64,000 bases of DNA from Bacillus spizizenii TU-B-10 (lineage in GTDB: Bacteria > Bacillota > Bacilli > Bacillales > Bacillaceae), in NCBI RefSeq assembly GCF_000227465.1, contig NC_016047.1:3762857-3826856 (forward strand). Direction: 5' to 3'. Numbering within the stretch: position 1 is the first letter of the stretch; each line of letters opens with the position of its first letter. The notes below the pieces were generated by a model, which was given only the letters and a program-made list of their open reading frames with translations, was not told the origin of the DNA and made no database searches. A program made the translations under genes and the position numbers. This document shows positions 56,794-64,000 of this stretch, in pieces.

Positions 56794-57975
56794 GACGCTC
56801 TGACTGTTTCTCTCCGTGTGCGTTTTCATTCTTTCCTGCCAATACATCCATATGACAAGGACAAAGCTGGCTAACGCCACTTCCGAAAGCGCCATAAAAC
56901 CGATCGCGTATTGGCCTGTTGCCTGAAATACACTCGCCAATATCAGCGGAGGGAAAAAACCGCCTAATCCGCCCATAGCAGACACAATACCATTGGCAAT
57001 CCCCGCTTGCTTCGAAAAATAGAAAGGCACCAGTTTAAAAACGGTCCCGTTTCCTATGCCTGAGCAGACGGCCACCGTTAATGACCCAAACGTATAAAGG
57101 CCGATCGTCGGCGAGAACGATAAGATAATGCCTGATAATGTAAGTCCCGCAAAAACGAACATCAAGATGCGGAGCGGGCTCATTTTATCAGCCAAGAGTC
57201 CTCCCACAGGCCTGAGCAGCGTTGATACGGCAATAAAGCCAGCCGTCCGCAAACCGGCGTCCGCAGGATTCAGCCCAAAGTACTCCACCAGAAAGTTCGG
57301 CAGATAGATGGTGAAGGCGACAAAGGCGCCAAACGTAATAAAATAAAACAGGCTCAAAAACCACAGGATATGATTTCGGTAAACGACTTTGATTTGAGTT
57401 TTTACGGAAACATTCACTTTCTTCTCATGCCGGTCGCCGAACAATACGTGCAGCAATGCAAAGACAGCCAGCAGAACCATATACATCTGCACGGTTGCTT
57501 TCCATCCCACAGCTTGAGCGATAACCGGCGCCGCAAATGTGGTAATGGCGGTTCCGATGTTTCCGGCCCCGTAAATCCCATTGACGACACCGTGCTTTTC
57601 TTTCGGATAATATTTCGGAAGGGATGTCACCCCAATGGAGAATACCGCTCCCCCGATCCCTAAGAAAAAACCGCCCGCGATTAAATCAAACAGAGAATCC
57701 GCGATACTGATCCAAAAGACAGGAAACAAAAGCAGGATGAAGCTGATCATAAACATCAGCCGCGCGCCAAACCTGTTCGTTAAATACCCTAAAGGAATGC
57801 GAAGAAGCGACCCGAGGATAACGGGAATCGCCGTCACCAAAGAAATCTCGCCTTTGCTTAAATGAATATCTAATGTAATTTGGGAAATGAGTGATGAAAT
57901 CAGCACCCAAACCATAAACCCTGCCACCAAGCTTAATGACTGTAACGATAATTGAATGTGTTGACGGTTGATCAT
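56788..57975 (-). CDS. narK: Nitrite extrusion / nitrate transporter NarK
   Basis: NarK is a major-facilitator protein that exports nitrite and imports nitrate. The 395-residue protein has 12 membrane helices and the family motifs GFFLGIGGAVFSIG near residues 92-105 and GNIGTAI near 131-137. The start ATG 57975 follows AAAGGGG; it lies about 30 nt after the predicted start site, and the longer frame would start upstream of it. It is the first gene of narK-fnr, driven by an FNR box. Confidence 0.96.
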   Translation of the reverse strand: MINRQHIQLSLQSLSLVAGFMVWVLISSLISQITLDIHLSKGEISLVTAIPVILGSLLRIPLGYLTNRFGARLMFMISFILLLFPVFWISIADSLFDLIAGGFFLGIGGAVFSIGVTSLPKYYPKEKHGVVNGIYGAGNIGTAITTFAAPVIAQAVGWKATVQMYMVLLAVFALLHVLFGDRHEKKVNVSVKTQIKVVYRNHILWFLSLFYFITFGAFVAFTIYLPNFLVEYFGLNPADAGLRTAGFIAVSTLLRPVGGLLADKMSPLRILMFVFAGLTLSGIILSFSPTIGLYTFGSLTVAVCSGIGNGTVFKLVPFYFSKQAGIANGIVSAMGGLGGFFPPLILASVFQATGQYAIGFMALSEVALASFVLVIWMYWQERMKTHTERNSQSVN

Positions 57976-58012
57976 TTGGCTTGCCCCTTTCAATGATTCA
58001 ATAATCAGTCTT

Positions 58013-58055
58013 ATCATACAAAAACTCAGCAAACAGGATTGTGAATTACATCACA
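58013..58055 (-). promoter_or_regulatory. FNR-dependent narK promoter
   Basis: A perfect FNR box TGTGA-N6-TCACA (58040-58055), then 21 nt, then TATGAT (58013-58018) on the minus strand. It is the same layout as narG and arfM. Confidence 0.88.
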
Positions 58056-58067
58056 CGTTTTACGCAT

Positions 58068-58097
58068 AAAAAAAAGACAAAGTCCGAAGACTTTGCC
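58068..58097 (-). terminator. argS terminator
   Basis: The stem GCAAAGTC/GACTTTGT with T8 on the minus strand directly follows argS. Confidence 0.88.
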
Positions 58098-58109
58098 CTT
58101 TGATCATGA

Positions 58110-59780
58110 TTACATTTTTTCCGGAGCCGATACGCCGATCAGCTGAAGCGCATTGTTCAGCGTAATTTGCGTTGCCTTCATTAAAGCCAGGCGCGCGCGG
58201 CTTTTCTCTTCATTTTCAGGGTCGATGACTTTCTCTGCGTTGTAGAAGCTGTGCAGTGAAGAAGCCAGATCATAAATATAGTTTGTGACACGGTGCGGAA
58301 TTCGTTTTTCCGCTGCTTCCGCCACCGCCTCTGGGAAGCCGCCGATTGTTTTCAGCAGGTCATACTCTTTTTCTGATTGAATATGGCTGAAATCAAGGTC
58401 CGCCGCAGGCTTAAGTCCCTGCTCTTCCCCTTGGCGAAGCATGCTGCAAATACGGGCATGTGCGTATTGTGCATAATACACAGGGTTTTCGTTAGATGTT
58501 GATACAGCAAGATCTAAGTCAAAATCCATATGCGTATCAGCACTGCGCATCGCAAAGAAGTAACGCACGGCATCCAAGCCGACTTCTTCAATCAGGTCGC
58601 GCATCGTTACCGCTTTACCTGTCCGTTTGCTCATTTTCATTTTCTCGCCGTTTTTGTAAAGGTGAACGAGCTGAATGATTTCTACTTCAAGCGTTCCATT
58701 TTCATAGCCCAGCGCTTCAATTGCTGCTTTCATACGCGGGATGTAGCCGTGGTGATCGGCGCCCCAAACGTTGATCAGCTTATCAAAGCCGCGGTCAAGC
58801 TTGTCCTTATGATACGCGATATCAGGCAGCAGGTACGTATACGTGCCGTCCTTCTTGATCAATACGCGGTCTTTATCATCGCCAAACGTCGTAGAGCGGA
58901 ACCAAGTCGCGCCGTCTTCTTCATAGACATGGCCTTTTTCGCGGATCGCTTCAAGCGCCTTATCGATTTTTCCGTTTTGGTACAGAGACGTTTCGGAATA
59001 CCACACATCAAACGGCACACGAAAGTTTTCCAAGTCCTTGCGCAGCTTTTCTAGCTCGTATTTCAGACCGTATTCACGGAAAAATGCGAGGCGTTCGCTT
59101 TCCTCTTCATTGACGAAACGGTCGCCGTATTCCTCAGCGAGACGCTTTCCGATCGCAATGATATCCTCGCCGCGGTAGCCATCCTCAGGCATCGGTTTTT
59201 CCAAGCCGAGCGCTTCAAAGTAACGGACTTCAACAGATAGCGCCAGGTTATTGATTTGGTTTCCGGCATCGTTAATGTAGTATTCGCGGCTCACATCGTA
59301 GCCCGCTTTTGAAAGCACATTGCACAAAGAATCGCCGACAGCCGCACCGCGGGCATGGCCGAGGTGAAGGTCTCCCGTCGGATTCGCTGATACGAATTCC
59401 ACCTGGACTCGTTCACCGTTTCCGATGTTCGTTTCCCCGTATGCTTCCCCTGCTTCTAATACAGACGGAATCAGCTTCGTTAAATATTGATTGTTCATAT
59501 AAAAATTGATAAAACCCGGGCCAGCGATATCTAGTTTTTCAATCGAAGCCTTTCCTTTATCAAAATGAGAGACAATCTCTTCAGCAATTTGGCGCGGCGC
59601 TTTTTTTGCGATTCTTGCCAGCTGCATCGCCATATTTGTTGAATAATCGCCGTGTGTTTTATCTTTCGGTGTTTCTAAAACGACATTAGGAATCTGGCTT
59701 TCTTCAGCCAGTCCCGCTTTCAGAACGGCCGCTTTGATTTCTTCTTTCAGCACGTCCTTCATTTGTTCCGCAATGTTCAT
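58110..59780 (-). CDS. argS: Arginyl-tRNA synthetase
   Basis: ArgS charges tRNA-Arg. The 556-residue class I synthetase has the N-terminal Arg-specific tRNA-binding domain (about 1-115), the HIGH-type motif HLGHARGA near residues 133-140, the KMSKRTG motif near 374-380 and a C-terminal anticodon-binding DALR domain. It overlaps the ywiB stop by 4 nt (ATGA). Confidence 0.97.
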   Translation of the reverse strand: MNIAEQMKDVLKEEIKAAVLKAGLAEESQIPNVVLETPKDKTHGDYSTNMAMQLARIAKKAPRQIAEEIVSHFDKGKASIEKLDIAGPGFINFYMNNQYLTKLIPSVLEAGEAYGETNIGNGERVQVEFVSANPTGDLHLGHARGAAVGDSLCNVLSKAGYDVSREYYINDAGNQINNLALSVEVRYFEALGLEKPMPEDGYRGEDIIAIGKRLAEEYGDRFVNEEESERLAFFREYGLKYELEKLRKDLENFRVPFDVWYSETSLYQNGKIDKALEAIREKGHVYEEDGATWFRSTTFGDDKDRVLIKKDGTYTYLLPDIAYHKDKLDRGFDKLINVWGADHHGYIPRMKAAIEALGYENGTLEVEIIQLVHLYKNGEKMKMSKRTGKAVTMRDLIEEVGLDAVRYFFAMRSADTHMDFDLDLAVSTSNENPVYYAQYAHARICSMLRQGEEQGLKPAADLDFSHIQSEKEYDLLKTIGGFPEAVAEAAEKRIPHRVTNYIYDLASSLHSFYNAEKVIDPENEEKSRARLALMKATQITLNNALQLIGVSAPEKM

Positions 59781-60205
59781 GCGTGAGTTCCTCCCTCATA
59801 CGTGATCGTCATATTATGTAAATGCTGCTGTTCGTCTCCGACATGCATGTCATATGCGATGCTGACACGGCCTTTTTCTTCACCGAGATCAGATTGAATC
59901 GATTTTGTGCTTGTTTTCAGCTCAAGCTCACCAAATGACATTTTATATTTAGCAATTGTGGAAGCTCCCGTTACGAAACGCTGATTCATTTTGACAGCGC
60001 CTGACCTCATGACCAGGACTTCGCCTTCGCTTACTTTCACAATCGTTTTTACTTTGCCTAAGTCGTGTTCTTCATAATAAGATAGATACACTTTATTTTG
60101 TTTTACATAGTAAAATCCGGTGGTGCGGAATTCGATGACTTCCTGGTTTCCGTCATCCTCGATCACAGACTTCACATGGAGTGTTATCGGTGTCTCTTGC
60201 TTCAT
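59777..60205 (-). CDS. ywiB: DUF1934 family protein YwiB
   Basis: The 142-residue protein is a beta-rich DUF1934 protein with a calycin-like pattern: repeating strands such as [36 protein letters not shown] and VSIAYDMHV. It starts with ATG after AAAAGGACG. It overlaps argS by 4 nt and sits first in the ywiB-argS operon with a sigma-A promoter (60245-60273). Function unknown. Confidence 0.88.
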   Translation of the reverse strand: MKQETPITLHVKSVIEDDGNQEVIEFRTTGFYYVKQNKVYLSYYEEHDLGKVKTIVKVSEGEVLVMRSGAVKMNQRFVTGASTIAKYKMSFGELELKTSTKSIQSDLGEEKGRVSIAYDMHVGDEQQHLHNMTITYEGGTHA

Positions 60206-60244
60206 TTTGACACGTCCTTTTCATCATTCCACTTTGACTTGAAT

Positions 60245-60273
60245 AGTATAATCATTCCGTTTGTAAACTTCAA
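60245..60273 (-). promoter_or_regulatory. Sigma-A promoter of ywiB-argS
   Basis: On the minus strand TTGAAG (60268-60273), 17 nt, TATACT (60245-60250), about 40 nt before the ywiB ATG. Confidence 0.75.
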
Positions 60274-60517
60274 CTGCTTCTATCTTACCATCATTGCTCA
60301 ACAGATTTGAAGATAAACCTCATAAAAAGCATTTCCTTAATAGAAGAGAAAATGATATCACTAATTCCCTTTAGGAAATGTTACATTTTTCCGAAATCTA
60401 TCATTTCTATTTCACATTTTCTTCAAAATATATGTATTGAATTGGTAATTTAATAGTTTTATCATAAAAGTACAACATAGATCTGCTAGAAAAAACAAAA
60501 AAAGGGAGGATTCAATT
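60274..60517 (+). other. Upstream region of the subtilosin operon
   Basis: About 240 nt of AT-rich sequence lies between the ywiB promoter and sboA, with no gene. It contains poly-T tracts and TTTCACATTTTC-type stretches near 60395-60425 in the area where ResD and AbrB act in B. subtilis, but I cannot mark exact sites. Confidence 0.4.
60437..60465 (+). promoter_or_regulatory. Sigma-A promoter of sboA-alb
   Basis: TTGAAT (60437-60442), 17 nt, TATCAT (60460-60465). It predicts a start about 45 nt before the sboA ATG. Confidence 0.75.
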
Positions 60518-60649
60518 ATGAAAAAAGCTGTCATTGTAGAAAACAAAGGTTGTGCAACATGCTCGATCGGAGCCGCTTGTCTAGTGGACGGTCCTATCCC
60601 TGATTTTGAAATTGCCGGTGCTACAGGTCTATTCGGTCTATGGGGATAA
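60518..60649 (+). CDS. sboA: Subtilosin A precursor SboA
   Basis: SboA is the 43-residue precursor of a head-to-tail cyclic sactipeptide bacteriocin. The eight-residue leader MKKAVIVE is followed by a 35-residue core beginning NKGCATC. In core numbering, Cys4, Cys7 and Cys13 and their thioether partners Phe31, Thr28 and Phe22 are all present. Thr6 is unchanged, so it is not the subtilosin A1 (T6I) variant. It starts with ATG after GGGAGG. It is followed by a hairpin and the alb genes. Confidence 0.97.
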   Translation: MKKAVIVENKGCATCSIGAACLVDGPIPDFEIAGATGLFGLWG

Positions 60650-60756
60650 GATTCTCCAAAAGGGCATAGTCATTCTACTATGCCCTTTTTAGTAAATTAC
60701 AATTTTTAACTAAAATCTACCTCTTGGTTATACATACACAATCGTTTTTTATTTGA
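60606..60756 (+). pseudogene. sboX: Disrupted sboX
   Basis: In 168 sboX overlaps the end of sboA in another frame and codes a 50-residue bacteriocin-like peptide. Here a TTG at 60606 opens MKLPVLQVYSVYG but stops after 28 codons at 60692. Peptides KGHSHSTMPFL and SKLQFLTKIYLL, which I recall from SboX, appear in the two other frames, so two one-base losses (near 60647-60657 and near 60690) would explain it. The span is two bases shorter than 51 codons. Confidence 0.55.
60658..60690 (+). terminator. Hairpin between sboA and albA
   Basis: The stem AAAGGGCATAGT/ACTATGCCCTTT with a T-run follows sboA. It probably ends most transcripts so that sboA exceeds the alb genes. Confidence 0.85.
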
Positions 60757-60780
60757 ATCATATGTATAGGGGATGGTATT

Positions 60781-62127
60781 TTGTTTATAGAGCAGATGTT
60801 TCCATTTATTAATGAAAGTGTAAGAGTTCACCAGCTCCCTGAGGGCGGCGTGTTAGAAATCGACTACTTGCGCGATAATGTCTCCATTTCTGACTTTGAG
60901 TATTTGGATCTTAACAAAACGGCTTACGAGCTCTGCATGCGAATGGATGGGCAAAAAACGGCTGAACAGATTTTAGCGGAACAATGCGCCGTGTACGATG
61001 AATCACCGGAAGACCATAAGGATTGGTATTACGACATGCTCAACATGCTCCTGAACAAGCAGGTCATCCAGCTTGAAAATCGGTCTAGCCGTCATGCGAT
61101 CACCACGAGCGGAAGCAACGAATTTCCGATGCCGCTGCACGCCACCTTTGAGCTGACGCACCGCTGTAATTTGAAATGCGCCCACTGTTATTTGGAAAGC
61201 TCGCCGGAAGCGCTCGGCACCGTGTCGATTGAGCAATTCAAGAAAACGGCTGATATGCTGTTTGACAACGGTGTATTGACATGCGAAATCACGGGCGGAG
61301 AAATTTTTGTCCACCCGAACGCCAATGAGATTCTTGACTATGTGTGCAAAAAGTTCAAAAAGGTCGCTGTCTTAACAAACGGAACACTCATGCGAAAAGA
61401 GAGCCTGGAGCTTTTGAAAGCTTACAAACAAAAAATCATTGTTGGCATTTCTCTCGATAGTGTGAATTCCGAGGTCCATGACTCCTTTAGAGGGAGAAAA
61501 GGCTCTTTTGCCCAAACTTGTAAAACGATAAAATTGTTGAGTGACCACGGTATATTTGTCAGAGTCGCCATGTCTGTTTTCGAAAAAAACATGTGGGAAA
61601 TCCACGATATGGCCCAAAAGGTTCGGGATCTCGGGGCAAAGGCGTTCTCTTACAATTGGGTTGATGATTTCGGAAGAGGCAGAGATATTGTCCACCCCAC
61701 AAAAGACGCCGAGCAGCACCGCAAATTTATGGAGTACGAGCAAAATATCATTGATGAGTTTAAAGATCTGATTCCGATTATTCCTTATGAGAGAAAACGC
61801 GCGGCAAATTGCGGCGCTGGCTGGAAGTCCATTGTGATCAGCCCGTTCGGAGAAGTACGTCCGTGCGCGCTCTTTCCGAAGGAGTTTTCATTGGGAAATA
61901 TCTTTCATGATTCATATGAAAGCATCTTTAACTCCCCTCTCGTCCATAAACTGTGGCAAGCGCAGGCGCCGCGGTTCAGCGAGCATTGCATGAAAGACAA
62001 ATGCCCGTTCAGCGGCTATTGCGGAGGCTGTTATTTAAAAGGGCTGAACTCTAACAAATATCACCGGAAAAACATTTGCTCTTGGGCGAAAAATGAACAA
62101 TTAGAAGACGTGGTCCAGCTTATTTAG
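60781..62127 (+). CDS. albA: Subtilosin maturase AlbA (radical SAM)
   Basis: AlbA makes the three thioether bonds of subtilosin. The 448-residue protein has an N-terminal RiPP-recognition (PqqD-like) domain (about 15-105), the radical-SAM core with Cys129, Cys133 and Cys136 in HRCNLKCAHC, the GGE motif (ITGGEIF), and a C-terminal SPASM domain with a Cys cluster (CGAGW, RPCALF, CMKDKCPFSGYCGGC). Start is TTG 60781, 4 nt after GGGGATGG, giving the B. subtilis length. Confidence 0.96.
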   Translation: MFIEQMFPFINESVRVHQLPEGGVLEIDYLRDNVSISDFEYLDLNKTAYELCMRMDGQKTAEQILAEQCAVYDESPEDHKDWYYDMLNMLLNKQVIQLENRSSRHAITTSGSNEFPMPLHATFELTHRCNLKCAHCYLESSPEALGTVSIEQFKKTADMLFDNGVLTCEITGGEIFVHPNANEILDYVCKKFKKVAVLTNGTLMRKESLELLKAYKQKIIVGISLDSVNSEVHDSFRGRKGSFAQTCKTIKLLSDHGIFVRVAMSVFEKNMWEIHDMAQKVRDLGAKAFSYNWVDDFGRGRDIVHPTKDAEQHRKFMEYEQNIIDEFKDLIPIIPYERKRAANCGAGWKSIVISPFGEVRPCALFPKEFSLGNIFHDSYESIFNSPLVHKLWQAQAPRFSEHCMKDKCPFSGYCGGCYLKGLNSNKYHRKNICSWAKNEQLEDVVQLI

Positions 62128-62139
62128 GAGGGAAACGAT

Positions 62140-62301
62140 TTGTCACCAGCACAAAGAAGAATTTTACTGTATATCCTTTCATTTATCTTTGTCATCGGCG
62201 CAATCGTCTATTTTGTCAAAAGCGATTATCTGTTTACGCTGATTTTCATTGCCATTGCCATTCTTTTCGGGATGCGCGCGCGGAAGGTTGACTCGCGATG
62301 A
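62140..62301 (+). CDS. albB: Small membrane protein AlbB
   Basis: The 53-residue protein has two hydrophobic helices (about 8-24 and 28-45) and a basic C-terminus (RARKVDSR). It starts with TTG 62140 after GGAGGG. It overlaps albC by 4 nt (ATGA). In B. subtilis AlbB helps immunity to subtilosin together with AlbC and AlbD. Confidence 0.9.
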   Translation: MSPAQRRILLYILSFIFVIGAIVYFVKSDYLFTLIFIAIAILFGMRARKVDSR

Positions 62302-63017
62302 GCATTTTGGATATACACGATGTATCCGTTTGGTATGAACGGGACAACGTCATCTTAGAGCACGTGGACTTACACTTAGAAAAAGGCGCCGTTTACGGAT
62401 TGCTTGGGGTAAACGGTGCCGGAAAAACAACACTGATCAATACGCTTACAGGAGTGAACCGCAATTACAGCGGGGGCTTTACGCTGTGCGGCATTGAAGC
62501 GGAGGCCGGCATGCCGCAGAAAACATCAGATCAACTGAAGACTTACCGTTACTTCGCCGCAGATTATCCGCTGCTGTTTACAGAAATTACGGCGAAGGAC
62601 TATGTGTCTTTCGTCCATTCGCTTTATCAAAAGGATTTTTCAGAGCAGCAGTTTGCCAGTTTGGCTGAGGCCTTTCATTTTTCAAAATACATCAACAGGA
62701 GAATCTCGGAGCTGTCCTTGGGGAACAGACAAAAGGTTGTGTTGATGACAGGGTTATTGCTGCGGGCTCCCCTGTTTATTTTGGATGAGCCGCTCGTCGG
62801 TTTGGATGTGGAATCAATAGAGGTCTTTTATCAGAAAATGCGGGAGTACTGTGAGGAAGGCGGAACCATTTTGTTTTCTTCCCATCTGCTCGATGTCGTG
62901 CAGAGATTTTGTGACTTTGCGGCCATTCTTCACAACAAACAGATCCAAAAGGTCATTCCGATTGGAGAGGAGACCGATCTGCGGCGGGAATTTTTTGAGG
63001 TGATCGGCCATGAATAA
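62298..63017 (+). CDS. albC: ABC transporter ATP-binding protein AlbC
   Basis: AlbC is the ATPase of the subtilosin export/immunity transporter. The 239-residue protein has Walker A GVNGAGKTT at 37-45, signature ELSLGNRQK, and Walker B LFILDEPLVGLD, then the switch SSHLLD. It overlaps albB and albD by a few nt each, so the set is translationally coupled. Confidence 0.95.
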   Translation: MSILDIHDVSVWYERDNVILEHVDLHLEKGAVYGLLGVNGAGKTTLINTLTGVNRNYSGGFTLCGIEAEAGMPQKTSDQLKTYRYFAADYPLLFTEITAKDYVSFVHSLYQKDFSEQQFASLAEAFHFSKYINRRISELSLGNRQKVVLMTGLLLRAPLFILDEPLVGLDVESIEVFYQKMREYCEEGGTILFSSHLLDVVQRFCDFAAILHNKQIQKVIPIGEETDLRREFFEVIGHE

Positions 63018-64000
63018 CATATTCCCCATCATGTCTTTGCTGTTCAAACAGCTTTACAGCCGGCAAGGGAAAAAGGACGCTATCCGCATTACTGCAGGGC
63101 TTGTGATTCTCGCCGTGTTTGAAATCGGGCTGATCCGCCAGGCCGGCATTGACGAATCGGTGTTGGGAAAAACATATATCATACTCGCGCTTCTCTTGAT
63201 GAACGCATATATGGTGTTTCTTTCCGTGACATCTCAATGGAAGGAATCCTATATGAAGCTGAGCTGCCTGCTGCCGATTTCTTCACAGAGCTTTTGGGTC
63301 GCCCAGAGTGTCGTTCTGTTTGTCGATACCTGTTTGAGAAGAACGTTATTCTTTTTTATTTTACCGCTGTTCTTATTTGGAAACGGAACGCTGTCAGGGG
63401 TGCAAACATTGTTTTGGCTTGGCAGATTTTCGTTTTTTACCGTTTACTCGATAATATTCGGAGTTATGCTAAGCAACCATTTCGTCAAAAAGAAGAACTC
63501 GATGTTTCTGCTGCATGCGGCGGTATTCGCCTGTGTATGCCTCAGTGCCGCTTTTATGCCGGCCGTCACGATCCCGCTATGCGCGGTTCACATGCTGTGG
63601 GCAGTGATCATTGACTTTCCGGTCTTTCTGCAGGCGCCTCCGCAGCAGAGCAAGATGCATTCTTTTATGCGGCGATCTGAATTTTCGTTTTACAAAAGAG
63701 AATGGAACCGATTTATTTCTTCTAAAGCGATGCTGTTAAATTACGTGGTGATGGTGGCGTTCAGCGGATTCTTTTCGTTCCAGATGATGAACACCGGCAT
63801 CTTCAATCAGCAAGTGATTTATATTGTGATTTCCGCCCTTTTGCTAATTTGCTCGCCGATCGCCCTTTTGTACTCTATTGAAAAAAACGATCGCATGCTG
63901 CTCATCACGCTTCCAATTAAACGAAGAACGATGTTTTGGGCGAAATATCGCTTTTATTCAGGCCTATTGGCAGGCGGATTTCTCCTTGTCGCTATCATTG
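63010..64000 (+). CDS. albD: Subtilosin transport/immunity membrane protein AlbD (3' part missing)
   Basis: The frame opens with ATG 63010, overlapping the albC stop by 8 nt, and is open to the right edge (330 codons). The product is an integral membrane protein with at least eight hydrophobic helices and basic loops, as expected for an ABC-type permease partner of AlbC. The full-length B. subtilis protein is 436 residues, so about a quarter is missing. albE, albF and albG should follow outside the window. Confidence 0.92.
   Translation, partial: MNNIFPIMSLLFKQLYSRQGKKDAIRITAGLVILAVFEIGLIRQAGIDESVLGKTYIILALLLMNAYMVFLSVTSQWKESYMKLSCLLPISSQSFWVAQSVVLFVDTCLRRTLFFFILPLFLFGNGTLSGVQTLFWLGRFSFFTVYSIIFGVMLSNHFVKKKNSMFLLHAAVFACVCLSAAFMPAVTIPLCAVHMLWAVIIDFPVFLQAPPQQSKMHSFMRRSEFSFYKREWNRFISSKAMLLNYVVMVAFSGFFSFQMMNTGIFNQQVIYIVISALLLICSPIALLYSIEKNDRMLLITLPIKRRTMFWAKYRFYSGLLAGGFLLVAII

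Overview
The window is a 64 kb stretch of the core chromosome of a Bacillus subtilis-group bacterium. Almost every gene, and the gene order from spoIID-murAA through the atp operon, upp, glyA, prfA, racA, rho, spo0F, pyrG, rpoE and narGHJI to sboA-alb, matches what I know of the B. subtilis 168 chromosome. The SboA peptide reads exactly as subtilosin A. Small differences (an extra membrane-protein gene beside narI, a frameshifted rpoE tail, a disrupted sboX) suggest a relative or separate lineage rather than strain 168. I see no rRNA, tRNA, insertion sequence, prophage or CRISPR array.

Region 1-12.3 kb: the start of a secreted VWA-domain protein (ywmC, cut by the window edge), the sporulation murein hydrolase spoIID with a sigma-E promoter, murAA, ywmB, ywzB, the opposite-strand ywmA, and the complete ATP synthase operon atpIBEFHAGDC. 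Region 12.3-22.2 kb: upp, glyA (with PurR boxes), ywlG, rpiB, the arginine phosphatase ywlE, mntP, the tRNA t6A gene ywlC, a DnaA-box cluster, ywlB, the forespore signal gene spoIIR, small membrane genes, and prmC-prfA. Region 22.2-36.5 kb: ywkD, racA, malate genes ywkB and maeA, tdk, rpmE, rho, glpX, murAB, tal, fbaA, spo0F, ywjG and pyrG.

Region 36.5-47.1 kb: rpoE, the fatty-acid genes acdA and fadF behind a FadR-like operator, two cardiolipin-synthase genes (clsB, clsC), uvsE, ywjC, ywjB and the ABC transporter ywjA. Region 47.1-58 kb is an anaerobic nitrate-respiration island: narGHJI, arfM, ywiC, fnr and narK. Three of its promoters share one layout, an FNR box exactly 21 nt from the -10 element. 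Region 58-64 kb: argS-ywiB, then the subtilosin A locus sboA-(sboX)-albABCD, which runs off the right end.

The themes are envelope synthesis and sporulation control, energy conservation (ATP synthase, nitrate respiration), nucleotide and one-carbon metabolism, and a low-oxygen-linked sactipeptide bacteriocin. Start codons were moved inward from the longest reading frame where a Shine-Dalgarno (SD) sequence or the remembered family length supports it. Regulatory calls rest on motif reading by eye. Comparisons with strain 168 are from memory.
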